Shown here piece after piece: positions 26,602 through 33,880 of a stretch of 34,690 bases of DNA. The notes beneath the pieces are model-generated. The model did no database searches and was not told where the DNA came from. It was given only the letters and a program-made list of their open reading frames with translations. Positions within the stretch are counted from its first letter, which is position 1. Every line of letters begins with the position of its first letter. The stretch comes from Pseudomonadota bacterium. GTDB lineage: Bacteria; Pseudomonadota; Gammaproteobacteria; Pseudomonadales; Pseudohongiellaceae. Both the position numbers and the translations under genes were made by a program. The stretch spans positions 1 through 34,690 of the forward strand of contig JAQCBT010000027.1 in assembly GCA_027621405.1 (NCBI GenBank), read 5' to 3'.

Positions 26602-27459
26602 ATGCACCTGCAAAGCAAAACCAAACCACCCTACTTCCCGGAACCAGACCAAACCACCATCCTGCGCCTGGGTCTCCACCCATTGCAGCACAAAGACTGG
26701 CTGGTCACGGATGAAGATTTCCTCCAGTTTCAACAACACAAGCAGCAGATGGGAAAACTCCATCACGACAAAGTATTCCAGGCGCTACCGACTTCCCGCC
26801 CTGCACAACAGGAGTTCAGCAACTACCTGCTACATTACCTGCAACAACATCGACCCCGACAATACCAGATCGACGGCGACAAACTCACCCATACAGAAAG
26901 CGGTGCCAGTTGGCCAATAGCCAGCGAAGACCTGTGGCACAGCAGCCTGTGGATACAGGAAGATATTTGCCTGATGGAAGAAAGCGAGGCTGGATACGTG
27001 CTGTCTGCGGCCAGCCTGTGCTCGCCATCCAACTGGAAGCTGGAAGACAAGATTGGCAAGACAGTGGATCGCATTCACGACCCGGTGCCGGGCTACCAGC
27101 AGGAACTCGCGGATCGGGTGAACCGATTACTCAAGGGCGTCAAGTCGAGCAAGCCCATGCTCAGATATAACTGGTCGCTACAGGCAAGCAGTGAGCTTTG
27201 CTGGCGCGAGGATATTGCACAGGCTGTGGAAGGCTTGCACTGGCGAGTGGAACGGCAAACCTTCCTGCGCCTGCCAGAGACCGGGGCCGTGGTCTTTGGC
27301 ATCCGGCTCTTTATTCACAGCTTCGAAACCATGGCAGCACACTGCCAGTTCGAAGCGAATCTCCGCACGATTGTGACGCGGCTGCCTGCAGCCATACGTG
27401 ACTACAAGGGGCTGGACAGACTACTGGACAGCCTCCGCATTGCTGAGGGTAAACAATAA
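26602..27459 (+). CDS. DUF3445 protein (heme-dependent oxidative N-demethylase alpha-like)
   Basis: This 285-residue protein has no signal peptide and matches the DUF3445 family. Landmarks are LGLHPLQHKDWLVTDEDF near the N-terminus, the central SLCSPSNWKLEDKIGKTVDRIHDPVPGYQ, and the C-terminal ERQTFLRLPETGAVVFGIRLFIHSFETM. Characterised relatives are the heme-binding catalytic subunits of oxidative N-demethylases, which remove methyl groups from secondary amines using oxygen and NADPH. The reductase and other subunits found with characterised enzymes are not adjacent, so the electron donor is unknown. Its last 39 bases overlap the convergent cyclophilin gene. The ATG has only a weak ribosome-binding site. 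Confidence 0.85.
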   Translation: MHLQSKTKPPYFPEPDQTTILRLGLHPLQHKDWLVTDEDFLQFQQHKQQMGKLHHDKVFQALPTSRPAQQEFSNYLLHYLQQHRPRQYQIDGDKLTHTESGASWPIASEDLWHSSLWIQEDICLMEESEAGYVLSAASLCSPSNWKLEDKIGKTVDRIHDPVPGYQQELADRVNRLLKGVKSSKPMLRYNWSLQASSELCWREDIAQAVEGLHWRVERQTFLRLPETGAVVFGIRLFIHSFETMAAHCQFEANLRTIVTRLPAAIRDYKGLDRLLDSLRIAEGKQ

Positions 27460-28368
27460 CTGCTGGGGATCTGTTAGTTGCAGTTCCAGGTTACGGTAGG
27501 CGACTGAACCGCCGATTGCCAGCTCCGGAACGCGCAAGGTTTCGGTCGCCGTGTCGAAGGTACTGAATACTGGCTGGGTATACTTGAGCGGGATGACCGT
27601 CTCTGGCAGAGCCCTGATCACCACCGAAGGCTCCTGGGATTCAATGACGAATGAGAGCCCTATCAGGCCGAGCGGACCCGCATTCACCTTGAAGTTGAGC
27701 CGGTTCCTGGACTCGTTATAGGTATTGGGATGGTAAGGCTGGGTAATGGCTGTCTGGATACTGACAAAATTCGAGCTCTGCAGACTACCACCACCATAGT
27801 TGATTAGCGGCACATTGAAACCAAGTCCATTGATCACTCGTTCCGCAGGCAGGTTGGCAATCTGGTCCACCAGGGTCATGCCATCGCCAATCACAACACC
27901 GAAGACCGTGAAGCCACCGTTGCTCCCATCCAGCGAGCTATTGTCATCCAGATTGATGAACCACTGGCTGGTGGCACTATTCGGATTTCCCTCCACCTTG
28001 GCCATGGCCACGGTTCCGCGAGTATTGGAAATCAATGGTTCATTGAGAATGGGGTCATCGGTAGTCAGTGGGACCACGTTATTGGACAAGGGGTTGTAGC
28101 TGAGCCAACCACCCTGAATCACGAAGCCAGGCTCGGTGCGATGAATAAACGTCCCGTTGTAACGACCATCGACAACGTGATTGAGAAAATTACTGACGGT
28201 GATTGGCGTTAGCTCGTCGAACAGTTGAATGGAGAAATCGCCCAGTGGAGTCGTCACGGTGACTACCGTCTGCGCCTGGGCCGCTGAGCCAAGCCACAGG
28301 GAGGCCAGCATCATCAGACTACCGAAGGCCTTCGCTACACCATTACCGAACTTGTTGTTACTCAACAT
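27421..28368 (-). CDS. Exported cyclophilin-type peptidyl-prolyl isomerase
   Basis: From Met 28368 the protein is 315 residues with a Sec signal (ending GSAAQAQ). This start has a strong GGGAAAGGAA ribosome-binding site. The frame extends to 28464, but that start lies upstream of a terminator hairpin. The cyclophilin domain covers about residues 35-210: TPITVSNFLNHV, FIHRTEPGFVIQGG (catalytic Arg), GTVAMAK, NSATSQWFINL and GGFTVFGVV. About 100 further residues form an unrecognised beta-rich C-terminal domain. It would assist folding of periplasmic proteins. The coding region overlaps the convergent DUF3445 gene by 39 bases at the 3' end. Confidence 0.9.
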   Translation of the reverse strand: MLSNNKFGNGVAKAFGSLMMLASLWLGSAAQAQTVVTVTTPLGDFSIQLFDELTPITVSNFLNHVVDGRYNGTFIHRTEPGFVIQGGWLSYNPLSNNVVPLTTDDPILNEPLISNTRGTVAMAKVEGNPNSATSQWFINLDDNSSLDGSNGGFTVFGVVIGDGMTLVDQIANLPAERVINGLGFNVPLINYGGGSLQSSNFVSIQTAITQPYHPNTYNESRNRLNFKVNAGPLGLIGLSFVIESQEPSVVIRALPETVIPLKYTQPVFSTFDTATETLRVPELAIGGSVAYRNLELQLTDPQQLLFTLSNAEAVQ

Positions 28369-28413
28369 TTCCTTTCCCAACATCCTCTCACTCATTACTC
28401 TTAATCTGATCAA

Positions 28414-28448
28414 ACAAAAAAGGTGCCAGGCGCGATGACCTGACACCT
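28414..28448 (-). terminator. Intrinsic terminator after the NHL propeller gene
   Basis: Read on the minus strand, AGGTGTCAGG (28448-28439) pairs with CCTGGCACCT (28430-28421) with one mismatch and an 8-base loop, followed by a run of T. It begins about 45 bases after the propeller stop codon, upstream of the chosen cyclophilin start. Confidence 0.85.
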
Positions 28449-28492
28449 CTTGGACTACTAACACTGACTTGTGAGCTTAATACACTCGCAAA

Positions 28493-29662
28493 TCAGGGAA
28501 TCAATCGCGGTACAAATTTGGTCATACCCTGGATCGGGCCGACCTCTCCCGCATAGACATTACCAGCGCTGTCCACGGTAACACCCTCTCCCATGGAACC
28601 AACCCCGCCCATGCCTGAGGATCGCTCTGGCGATACATGCTCTGGCACGAAGTACCAGACCTCGCCAGTTCGGGCACTACCAACTCGCAGACCCTTTCTC
28701 CAACCGCCGGGGTTGTAGTTGGGGTCAGACTCGGAATCGATGGCATACAACCAGTCGTTGCTCTTGTCGATGAAGATACCGCTGTTGCGGCTGAACTGGT
28801 ACCAGGTATCCAGGTGCTCACCATCCTGGGTGAAAATCTGGATACGGTTGTTGCCGCGGTCGGCGACAAACAGGCGGCCCTGGGAATCCATGGCCAGGGA
28901 GTGCGGTGCACGGAACTGGCCATCTTCCTGACCCCATTCACCGAATGAGCCTATGTAGGTACCATCGGGTTCCCACATGGTAATACGGCTCTTGGAATCC
29001 GGACCCGGGGAGTCCTGGAATTGGGCGCCGTGAGTCTCACCAATGTAGATGCGGCCGTTAGGTGCAACCAGCACGTCGTTGGGCTCAGTCAGGTGAGTGG
29101 GTGGATCGCCCATTTCACCGGGAGTACCAATCACCATGAGCAACTCACCTTCGGGGCTGAATTTCAGCACCGCACTGCCGTGATTGCGAGCCGCAGGGTT
29201 GGCCTGGATTTCACGCTCATTGGCCAGGCGCGCATCGGCGACCCAGATATTGCCTTCAGCGTCCACGTCCATGCCGTGAGGCCAGATAATCTGGCCAGCA
29301 CCGAAAGATGCTACCACCCGGCCGGTAGGATCCAGCTTGACCATGGGATCGACGTCAGACGTTGCACAGGAATTAGAGCCGCAGCGATCACCAGCCCAGA
29401 TATGCACCCCGTCCACATCCACGTTAACGGCGCTCACCGAACCCCAGTTCCTGCCATCAGGCAGGGTGCCGAAATTCCGCTGAGTCTCGTAGGGATTGGG
29501 CAAATGGTTGATTGGTTGCTGACCAGCGTGGGCCGCAGGAGTAATGGCACCGGGCTGTGCAGCCGCGCCGCCCGCCAGTGTGCTCAGCAGAATACCTGCC
29601 AGACCAGCCTGGAGGAGGCGCTGACCCTTACTGCAAATGCCGGTATTTGTTCTTTTATTCAT
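28493..29662 (-). CDS. Exported NHL-repeat six-bladed beta-propeller protein
   Basis: From Met 29662 (ribosome-binding site GGAAGGTGACT) the protein is 389 residues with a Sec signal ending GGAAAQPG. The frame is open to 29749, but the upstream part lacks signal character. NHL-type blades repeat through the body: WPHGMDVDAEGNIWVADA, EPNDVLVAPNGRIYIGET, APHSLAMDSQGRLFVADRGNNRIQIF and GVTVDSAGNVYAGEV. This fold appears in peptidyl-alpha-hydroxyglycine amidating lyases and in many exported binding proteins; I see nothing that fixes an activity. A CGSNSC pair could form a disulfide. A terminator follows and separates it from the cyclophilin gene. Confidence 0.85.
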   Translation of the reverse strand: MNKRTNTGICSKGQRLLQAGLAGILLSTLAGGAAAQPGAITPAAHAGQQPINHLPNPYETQRNFGTLPDGRNWGSVSAVNVDVDGVHIWAGDRCGSNSCATSDVDPMVKLDPTGRVVASFGAGQIIWPHGMDVDAEGNIWVADARLANEREIQANPAARNHGSAVLKFSPEGELLMVIGTPGEMGDPPTHLTEPNDVLVAPNGRIYIGETHGAQFQDSPGPDSKSRITMWEPDGTYIGSFGEWGQEDGQFRAPHSLAMDSQGRLFVADRGNNRIQIFTQDGEHLDTWYQFSRNSGIFIDKSNDWLYAIDSESDPNYNPGGWRKGLRVGSARTGEVWYFVPEHVSPERSSGMGGVGSMGEGVTVDSAGNVYAGEVGPIQGMTKFVPRLIP

Positions 29663-29836
29663 AGTCACCTTCCATACCTTCTTGTTGACATAATTACTGG
29701 ATACTTGTCGCTCTACCCAGACCTGGGTGCGGGCTTCTCTCCGAGTCACTGATTATCAGATGCACTGATAAAGAGTGATTCCTTAGCCATCTAACGAACT
29801 GACAGATAGCCAAGTCTGACCCTCTAAATCCCGCCA

Positions 29837-29851
29837 CTCAAGTCACTTGAG
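29837..29851. promoter_or_regulatory. Palindrome, possible operator
   Basis: CTCAAGT-C-ACTTGAG is a perfect inverted repeat with 7-bp arms. It is enclosed by a second short pair (CCTCT at 29821-29825 with AGAGG at 29856-29860). It lies in the divergent intergenic region and could be a dimeric regulator site or an RNA stem. No regulator gene is adjacent. Confidence 0.35.
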
Positions 29852-30027
29852 CTGCAGAGGTAGAGGAAAATGACCTTTCACGGTTATCTTGTCAAGGCAC
29901 GGCCAGATCTGCTGTAACCATAGCCACTTTCGATTCAATTTGCATGAAAATAACGGTTCTTTGCAGATTTCAGACATTGTCATTCTGGTTAGCGCCCTCG
30001 AGCGCGGCTGCGGGGAGGCTGGGTTCC

Positions 30028-30080
30028 AGAAAATAGGGACAGATTTATTTTTTTAAAAAATAAATCTGTCCCTATTTTCT
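30028..30080. repeat. Perfect 53-bp palindrome, copy 1
   Basis: The arms (26 bp, starting AGAAAATAGGGACAGATTTA) are perfectly complementary around one central T. The same sequence recurs at 32323-32373. It lies about 200 bases upstream of the membrane protein gene. I recall sequences of this type as dispersed repeats in gammaproteobacterial genomes, possibly mobilised by REP-associated (RAYT/Y1) transposases; none is encoded in this window. Confidence 0.85.
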
Positions 30081-30278
30081 CTAATCCTGAGTAGAGCGCG
30101 ACGAAGCAAAATAGAGCAATTCGTGGGCCCGACGCCGCTTTCCGGCGACTTTTCCTAGACTCGCAGGTAGCTGCTGTTTATTCTCTGCCCGCAAACTGTT
30201 GAATGACCCGACATTTCCGGGCCCTCAGCAAAAGAAACTCATAACAATAATCAACAAACCGGCCGGCAGGGGTAATCT

Positions 30279-30806
30279 GTGCATCGCAGCATCATTCACT
30301 GGATTTTTGCCATTTGTACAGCAATGGGGCTGATCCTGTTGGCCATTGCCCTGGCAGAGCCCACCCCGAATGCAGGCGGCCTTCCGCATCCGGACTATCC
30401 CGGCATGGTAATTGGTGGCGATGGCGCGGAACGACTGGCGGATATCGGCATCCTGGCCTTCCTGTTCCAGAGCCTGCTGCTCCTGTTGATAGTCTCCCTG
30501 TCCATCCTTGGCATCTCGGAGGAGCGACGCAGTCCAAAATTCATGGCTTACATGGTCGCTTCCTTTATATTCATGCTGTTTATCTGGTGGCAGATGTATA
30601 GCAACCACCAGCTTTTCCTCGAGACCGGCGAGACCGGCTACTTCCTCGGATTTCCCACCGCCACCGCCTGGCAGGTCTACGGCACCTGGCTCTGCGCAAT
30701 CCCTCTGATTATTCTGTACAGCGTCGGTTTCCGGCAGTTCGTATTCAGCGAGGAAGACGAGGCGAAGTTTCAGGCCCTGCTGGAGGAATCCAGGAATCAG
30801 TCCTAG
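30279..30806 (+). CDS. Small four-helix membrane protein next to symporter
   Basis: This 175-residue protein begins at GTG with an AGGGG ribosome-binding site. It has about four hydrophobic segments (roughly residues 8-26, 54-77, 88-105 and 125-147). The short loops carry no recognised motif, and the C-terminus is charged (FSEEDEAKFQALLEESRNQS). I do not recognise a family. The symporter gene starts 12 bases after its stop, so the two are co-transcribed. Some SSS transporters have a small partner (for example DUF4212), but this protein does not look like that family and is larger. A role as a symporter accessory subunit is inference. Confidence 0.7.
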   Translation: MHRSIIHWIFAICTAMGLILLAIALAEPTPNAGGLPHPDYPGMVIGGDGAERLADIGILAFLFQSLLLLLIVSLSILGISEERRSPKFMAYMVASFIFMLFIWWQMYSNHQLFLETGETGYFLGFPTATAWQVYGTWLCAIPLIILYSVGFRQFVFSEEDEAKFQALLEESRNQS

Positions 30807-30818
30807 GCCCTTATAACC

Positions 30819-32315
30819 ATGGAAGCGTACCGTCAGGAAATAATTATCGGCGCCGTGCTCGCCTATATGCTGTTCTGTGTAGCCACAGGATTGTGGGCAA
30901 TGCGTCGCACCCACAGCTCCAGTGATTTTTTCATTGCCGGCCGTGGTCTTGGTCCTATTGTGGTAGCCCTGGCGCTTTTCTCCAGCACCTTGAGCGGATT
31001 CGGTTTTGTCGGCGGCCCGGGACTTGTCTACTCAATCGGGGTCAGCTCATTCTGGATGGTGGTTATCTCATCCACCGGTTACGCCGTGGGTTTCTTCCTG
31101 GTCGCGAAACGCATCCGCATGATCGCCGAACTCAGGGACTGCCTGTCCCTGCCTGATGTAGTTGCGGCCCGTTATGGCAGCGAAGCGGTGCGACTGCTCA
31201 TAGCCATTACCATCGTTCTGGGGGTAATGGGCTATCTCGCCACCCAGATACTGGCCATGGCGGTAGTCATGCAGGCCATACTGTCTGGCACCGAGACCTT
31301 TGCCAACATCGGGCTGGTCGCCTGTGTGGCGATCTCCTCTGCCGTGCTCATCTTCTACTGCGTAACCGGCGGCATCATCGCCTCCGTGTACACCGACGTC
31401 GTGCAGGGTGGCATCATGATGATTGCCGGACTGCTGATCCTGATTACCGCCAGCTCTGTGTTTGATGGCGGCCTGCAGGAAGCCAGCGCAATCATTCTTG
31501 CCGACGACAGCGAGGCCATCATGCCCTTCGGAGCGGCCGGTGTCATGGCGTCACTCGGCTGGTTCTTCGTATTCGGCCTGGGGCTCGCCGGGCAGCCACA
31601 CCTGATCACCAAGATGATGATGAACAGGAACATGGCAGACAATCGTCGAATCCTGCCCATGTCCCTGTTTGGCTACGTGATGGCTGCGTTGCTATGGATT
31701 TCCATCGGCATCGTCATGCGCGCCGCCGTAATCGACGGCGTGGTACCACCCCTGGCACTGCCCGATGACGCGGCATCAACCTTTCTCTCGGTATTCGCCA
31801 ACCCCCTGCTGGCAGGCGTGGTCTTCGCCGGATTATTTGCCGCCATCATGTCCACTTCGGATGCCTTCCTGAATATCGGTACTGCGGCAATCATTCACGA
31901 TATTCCCAAGGCAATCCGCGGTCATAGCGTCAAGAATGAATTGTTCTGGGCACGGGTGGTCACGGTGATACTGGCAGCGGTGGCTGCCGGCTTCGCACTC
32001 TATTCGCATTTCCAGGATGCAACACTGGTGGCACTGCTGGGCGCATTCGGCTGGGGCACATTCGCTGCCAGCATCTTCCCGGTGGTCGCTGTGGGCCTGA
32101 ACTGGCGTGGTGCCACGGTTCCTGGAGCAGTCACCGCCATCGTTGCTGCGCTGTCCATCAACTTCTTCGTGCAGCTCGCGGGCATCACGCCGCCCTGGGG
32201 AATCAGTGGACCGCTCATCGCATTTATCAGTTCGATGATCCTGTTTATCGGGATATCCCTGGTGACCAGAAGACCGGAGCTGCCCGACGATATTGATCGC
32301 GTGCTGGATATCTGA
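30819..32315 (+). CDS. Sodium:solute symporter (SSS family)
   Basis: This 498-residue polytopic inner-membrane protein has about 13 hydrophobic segments. SSS hallmarks are SSSDFFIAGRGLGPIVVALAL near the N-terminus, GGIIASVYTDVVQGGIMMIAG, GQPHLITKMMMNRN and FAAIMSTSDAFLNIGTAA. The last carries the Ser/Thr-rich sodium site of the family. It imports an organic solute, such as an organic acid, amino acid or sugar, with sodium; the substrate is not evident. It follows the small membrane protein gene by 12 bases. A perfect palindrome starts 6 bases after the stop and may also act as a terminator. Confidence 0.92.
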   Translation: MEAYRQEIIIGAVLAYMLFCVATGLWAMRRTHSSSDFFIAGRGLGPIVVALALFSSTLSGFGFVGGPGLVYSIGVSSFWMVVISSTGYAVGFFLVAKRIRMIAELRDCLSLPDVVAARYGSEAVRLLIAITIVLGVMGYLATQILAMAVVMQAILSGTETFANIGLVACVAISSAVLIFYCVTGGIIASVYTDVVQGGIMMIAGLLILITASSVFDGGLQEASAIILADDSEAIMPFGAAGVMASLGWFFVFGLGLAGQPHLITKMMMNRNMADNRRILPMSLFGYVMAALLWISIGIVMRAAVIDGVVPPLALPDDAASTFLSVFANPLLAGVVFAGLFAAIMSTSDAFLNIGTAAIIHDIPKAIRGHSVKNELFWARVVTVILAAVAAGFALYSHFQDATLVALLGAFGWGTFAASIFPVVAVGLNWRGATVPGAVTAIVAALSINFFVQLAGITPPWGISGPLIAFISSMILFIGISLVTRRPELPDDIDRVLDI

Positions 32316-32322
32316 TTAAGAG

Positions 32323-32391
32323 AAAATAGGGACAGATTTATTTTTTTTAAAAAAATAAATCTGTCCCTATTTTTTCTCGTCCCTATTTTCT
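32323..32391. repeat. Palindrome copy 2 plus extra half copy
   Basis: 32323-32373 is a perfect 51-bp palindrome with the same AAAATAGGGACAGATTTATT arm as the copy at 30028-30080. After TTCTC, a partial copy of the right-arm end (GTCCCTATTTTCT) occupies 32379-32391 and touches the stop codon of the minus-strand cytochrome-propeller gene. Placed between convergent genes, the hairpin with its A/T runs could terminate both. Confidence 0.85.
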
Positions 32392-33601
32392 AGTTGATCT
32401 TTACCAGCCCCACCTGATTGCTGCTGCTCTGGTGAATCAGCAGGTTGCCGTCCTCGGTCACCCAGGTGTTGCGAATGATGCCAACACCGGAGGGAATGGC
32501 CCAACTCTGGAATGATTCGGTCTGGGGATTGAATCGCACCAGGGCATCGGGACGCATGCCGGACTCGTTGTACCAGATCACATCGTCGATCACCGCCATG
32601 GAATAGGGGTGGGAATCGGGGCCACTTGGAGAATCCCACTGGGTGATTTCTCCAGTCGCCGGATCGAGTTTACCAATCTTGCCCATGGTGGAATTCACAT
32701 ACCAGACGATGTCATTGCTATCCAGATCCAGGCGGCGAATACGGGAACGTTCATCGGGCACTTCGAAGTAGCGCACCTCCATGGAGTCAGGATCCATGGC
32801 ACCGATCTTGTTCGTGCCATTGAAGGCCACCCACAAGGTGCCCTTGCTGTCTACCTTGATGCCATAGGGCCGGGGTTCAACATTGATCTCCTTCAGGTCA
32901 CCGGTGTCTGGATTCAGGCGACCGAGCATGGCTGCGCCCTGGGCGGTGAAGTAGAGATTGCCATTGGGGTGGAACACGGCGGAGTGCGGATCGCGGGCTT
33001 CTGTCTTGTATTCGGTCACCAGCCCTGTCTGCGGATCCAGTTTGCCGACGGTGGAATTGCTGTTACCGGTGTACCAGATGTTGCCCTCGGCATCGGGCAC
33101 GATGGTGTGGGGACGGGATGTGGGAGGTAGCTGGTATTCCTCCATCATGCCGGTTTCCGGATCGAGCCTGCCAGTGAGGCTTGCCCACATGCCGGTCCAC
33201 CAGATGGAACCATCGGGCGCTTCCACCGGATCCCGGGAACGCTGCCCCAGGGTCGGCACGGTCCATTCGATGATCTCGATATCTGTATCCCCGGCAATAA
33301 GATTGGGGCGCCGGGAAGTGTCCTCAGGAAAATGCTCGGCCAGGTAGTTTGCAATGGTGTTGGCCTGGGCATCGTTCAATTCGATCATGGTGGAGAACAC
33401 TTCTCGCCATTCGGCCGCACTGCTGTAGCCGGCACTACGGGTAATATTGGCCGTGCTGTGACAGGTGGAACACAGATTCATCACCAGATCTTTGCCCGGA
33501 CCATCCGGCAGAGTCGGCGGCGCGCCTCTCTGCGCCATGGCAGTCTGGGCCAGGGGCAGCAGGGTCAAAGTGGCGAGGAGCAGAATATTTTTGGTTTTCA
33601 T
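32390..33601 (-). CDS. Exported cytochrome c-beta-propeller fusion (Vgb-like)
   Basis: This 403-residue protein has a Sec signal (ending QTAMAQ), then a short cytochrome c-like domain with one heme motif (C44-S-T-C47-H48, as LCSTCHSTANI). Residues about 115-400 are propeller blades in the style of virginiamycin B lyase: DPVEAPDGSIWWTGMW, RPHTIVPDAEGNIWYTGN, DPHSAVFHPNGNLYFTA and RPYGIKVDSKGTLWVAF. The heme suggests a periplasmic redox role rather than streptogramin cleavage. It is divergent from a PQQ dehydrogenase gene with about 280 bases between them, so it may accept electrons from that enzyme, which is inference. Its TAG stop overlaps the half copy of the palindromic repeat. Confidence 0.85.
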   Translation of the reverse strand: MKTKNILLLATLTLLPLAQTAMAQRGAPPTLPDGPGKDLVMNLCSTCHSTANITRSAGYSSAAEWREVFSTMIELNDAQANTIANYLAEHFPEDTSRRPNLIAGDTDIEIIEWTVPTLGQRSRDPVEAPDGSIWWTGMWASLTGRLDPETGMMEEYQLPPTSRPHTIVPDAEGNIWYTGNSNSTVGKLDPQTGLVTEYKTEARDPHSAVFHPNGNLYFTAQGAAMLGRLNPDTGDLKEINVEPRPYGIKVDSKGTLWVAFNGTNKIGAMDPDSMEVRYFEVPDERSRIRRLDLDSNDIVWYVNSTMGKIGKLDPATGEITQWDSPSGPDSHPYSMAVIDDVIWYNESGMRPDALVRFNPQTESFQSWAIPSGVGIIRNTWVTEDGNLLIHQSSSNQVGLVKIN

Positions 33602-33880
33602 TGAATTATCCTCATAGAGGGATGATTGCCGGACCAGTTTCGGGATCGGCCCACCAGTTCAATCCAGCTGGATTCCCTCCGCTGGGTTATCCGGATTTTA
33701 AGTCAATTCATACCCGGCAACGACTCATCCTGGCCTTATTTCCCATCATCTCGTACCACAGGCTCTTTCAGCCTGTGCCGGTTACCAGTCAGGCACCTGC
33801 CGATACAAGCACCCGGAAATCACGTATATTGCAGATTGCGGTACCGTAAACACTACTAAAGAAAACGAAAGGGCTCGTCC

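Larger units (their letters stand above)
29663..30278. other. Long intergenic region between divergent genes
   Basis: This stretch of about 600 bases separates the minus-strand NHL gene from the plus-strand membrane protein gene. It contains a small inverted repeat in the NHL leader (ACCCAG-AC-CTGGGT, 29715-29728), a palindrome at 29837-29851 and the 53-bp perfect palindrome at 30028-30080. No tRNA or small gene was convincing. Confidence 0.6.

Noticed and set aside
25047..26714. 555-residue plus-strand open frame
   Set aside because: It runs antisense to the well-supported epoxide-hydrolase-like gene and through the MITE-like element; its composition (rich in His, Arg, Pro) is that of a shadow frame.
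28369..28464. N-terminal extension of the cyclophilin gene
   Set aside because: It spans a terminator, and the strong ribosome-binding site and signal peptide point to the Met at 28368.
29747..29769. Direct repeat CACTGAT upstream of the NHL gene
   Set aside because: Seven-base repeats 16 bases apart are expected by chance often enough, and no regulator is known.
30131..30155. Small GC stem followed by TTTT (CGCCG/CGGCG)
   Set aside because: The stem has only 5 bp and no plus-strand gene ends upstream, so a terminator call is not supported.
32390..33601. Streptogramin (virginiamycin B) lyase resistance function
   Set aside because: The propeller resembles Vgb, but the fused heme c domain and the PQQ dehydrogenase neighbour favour a redox role.
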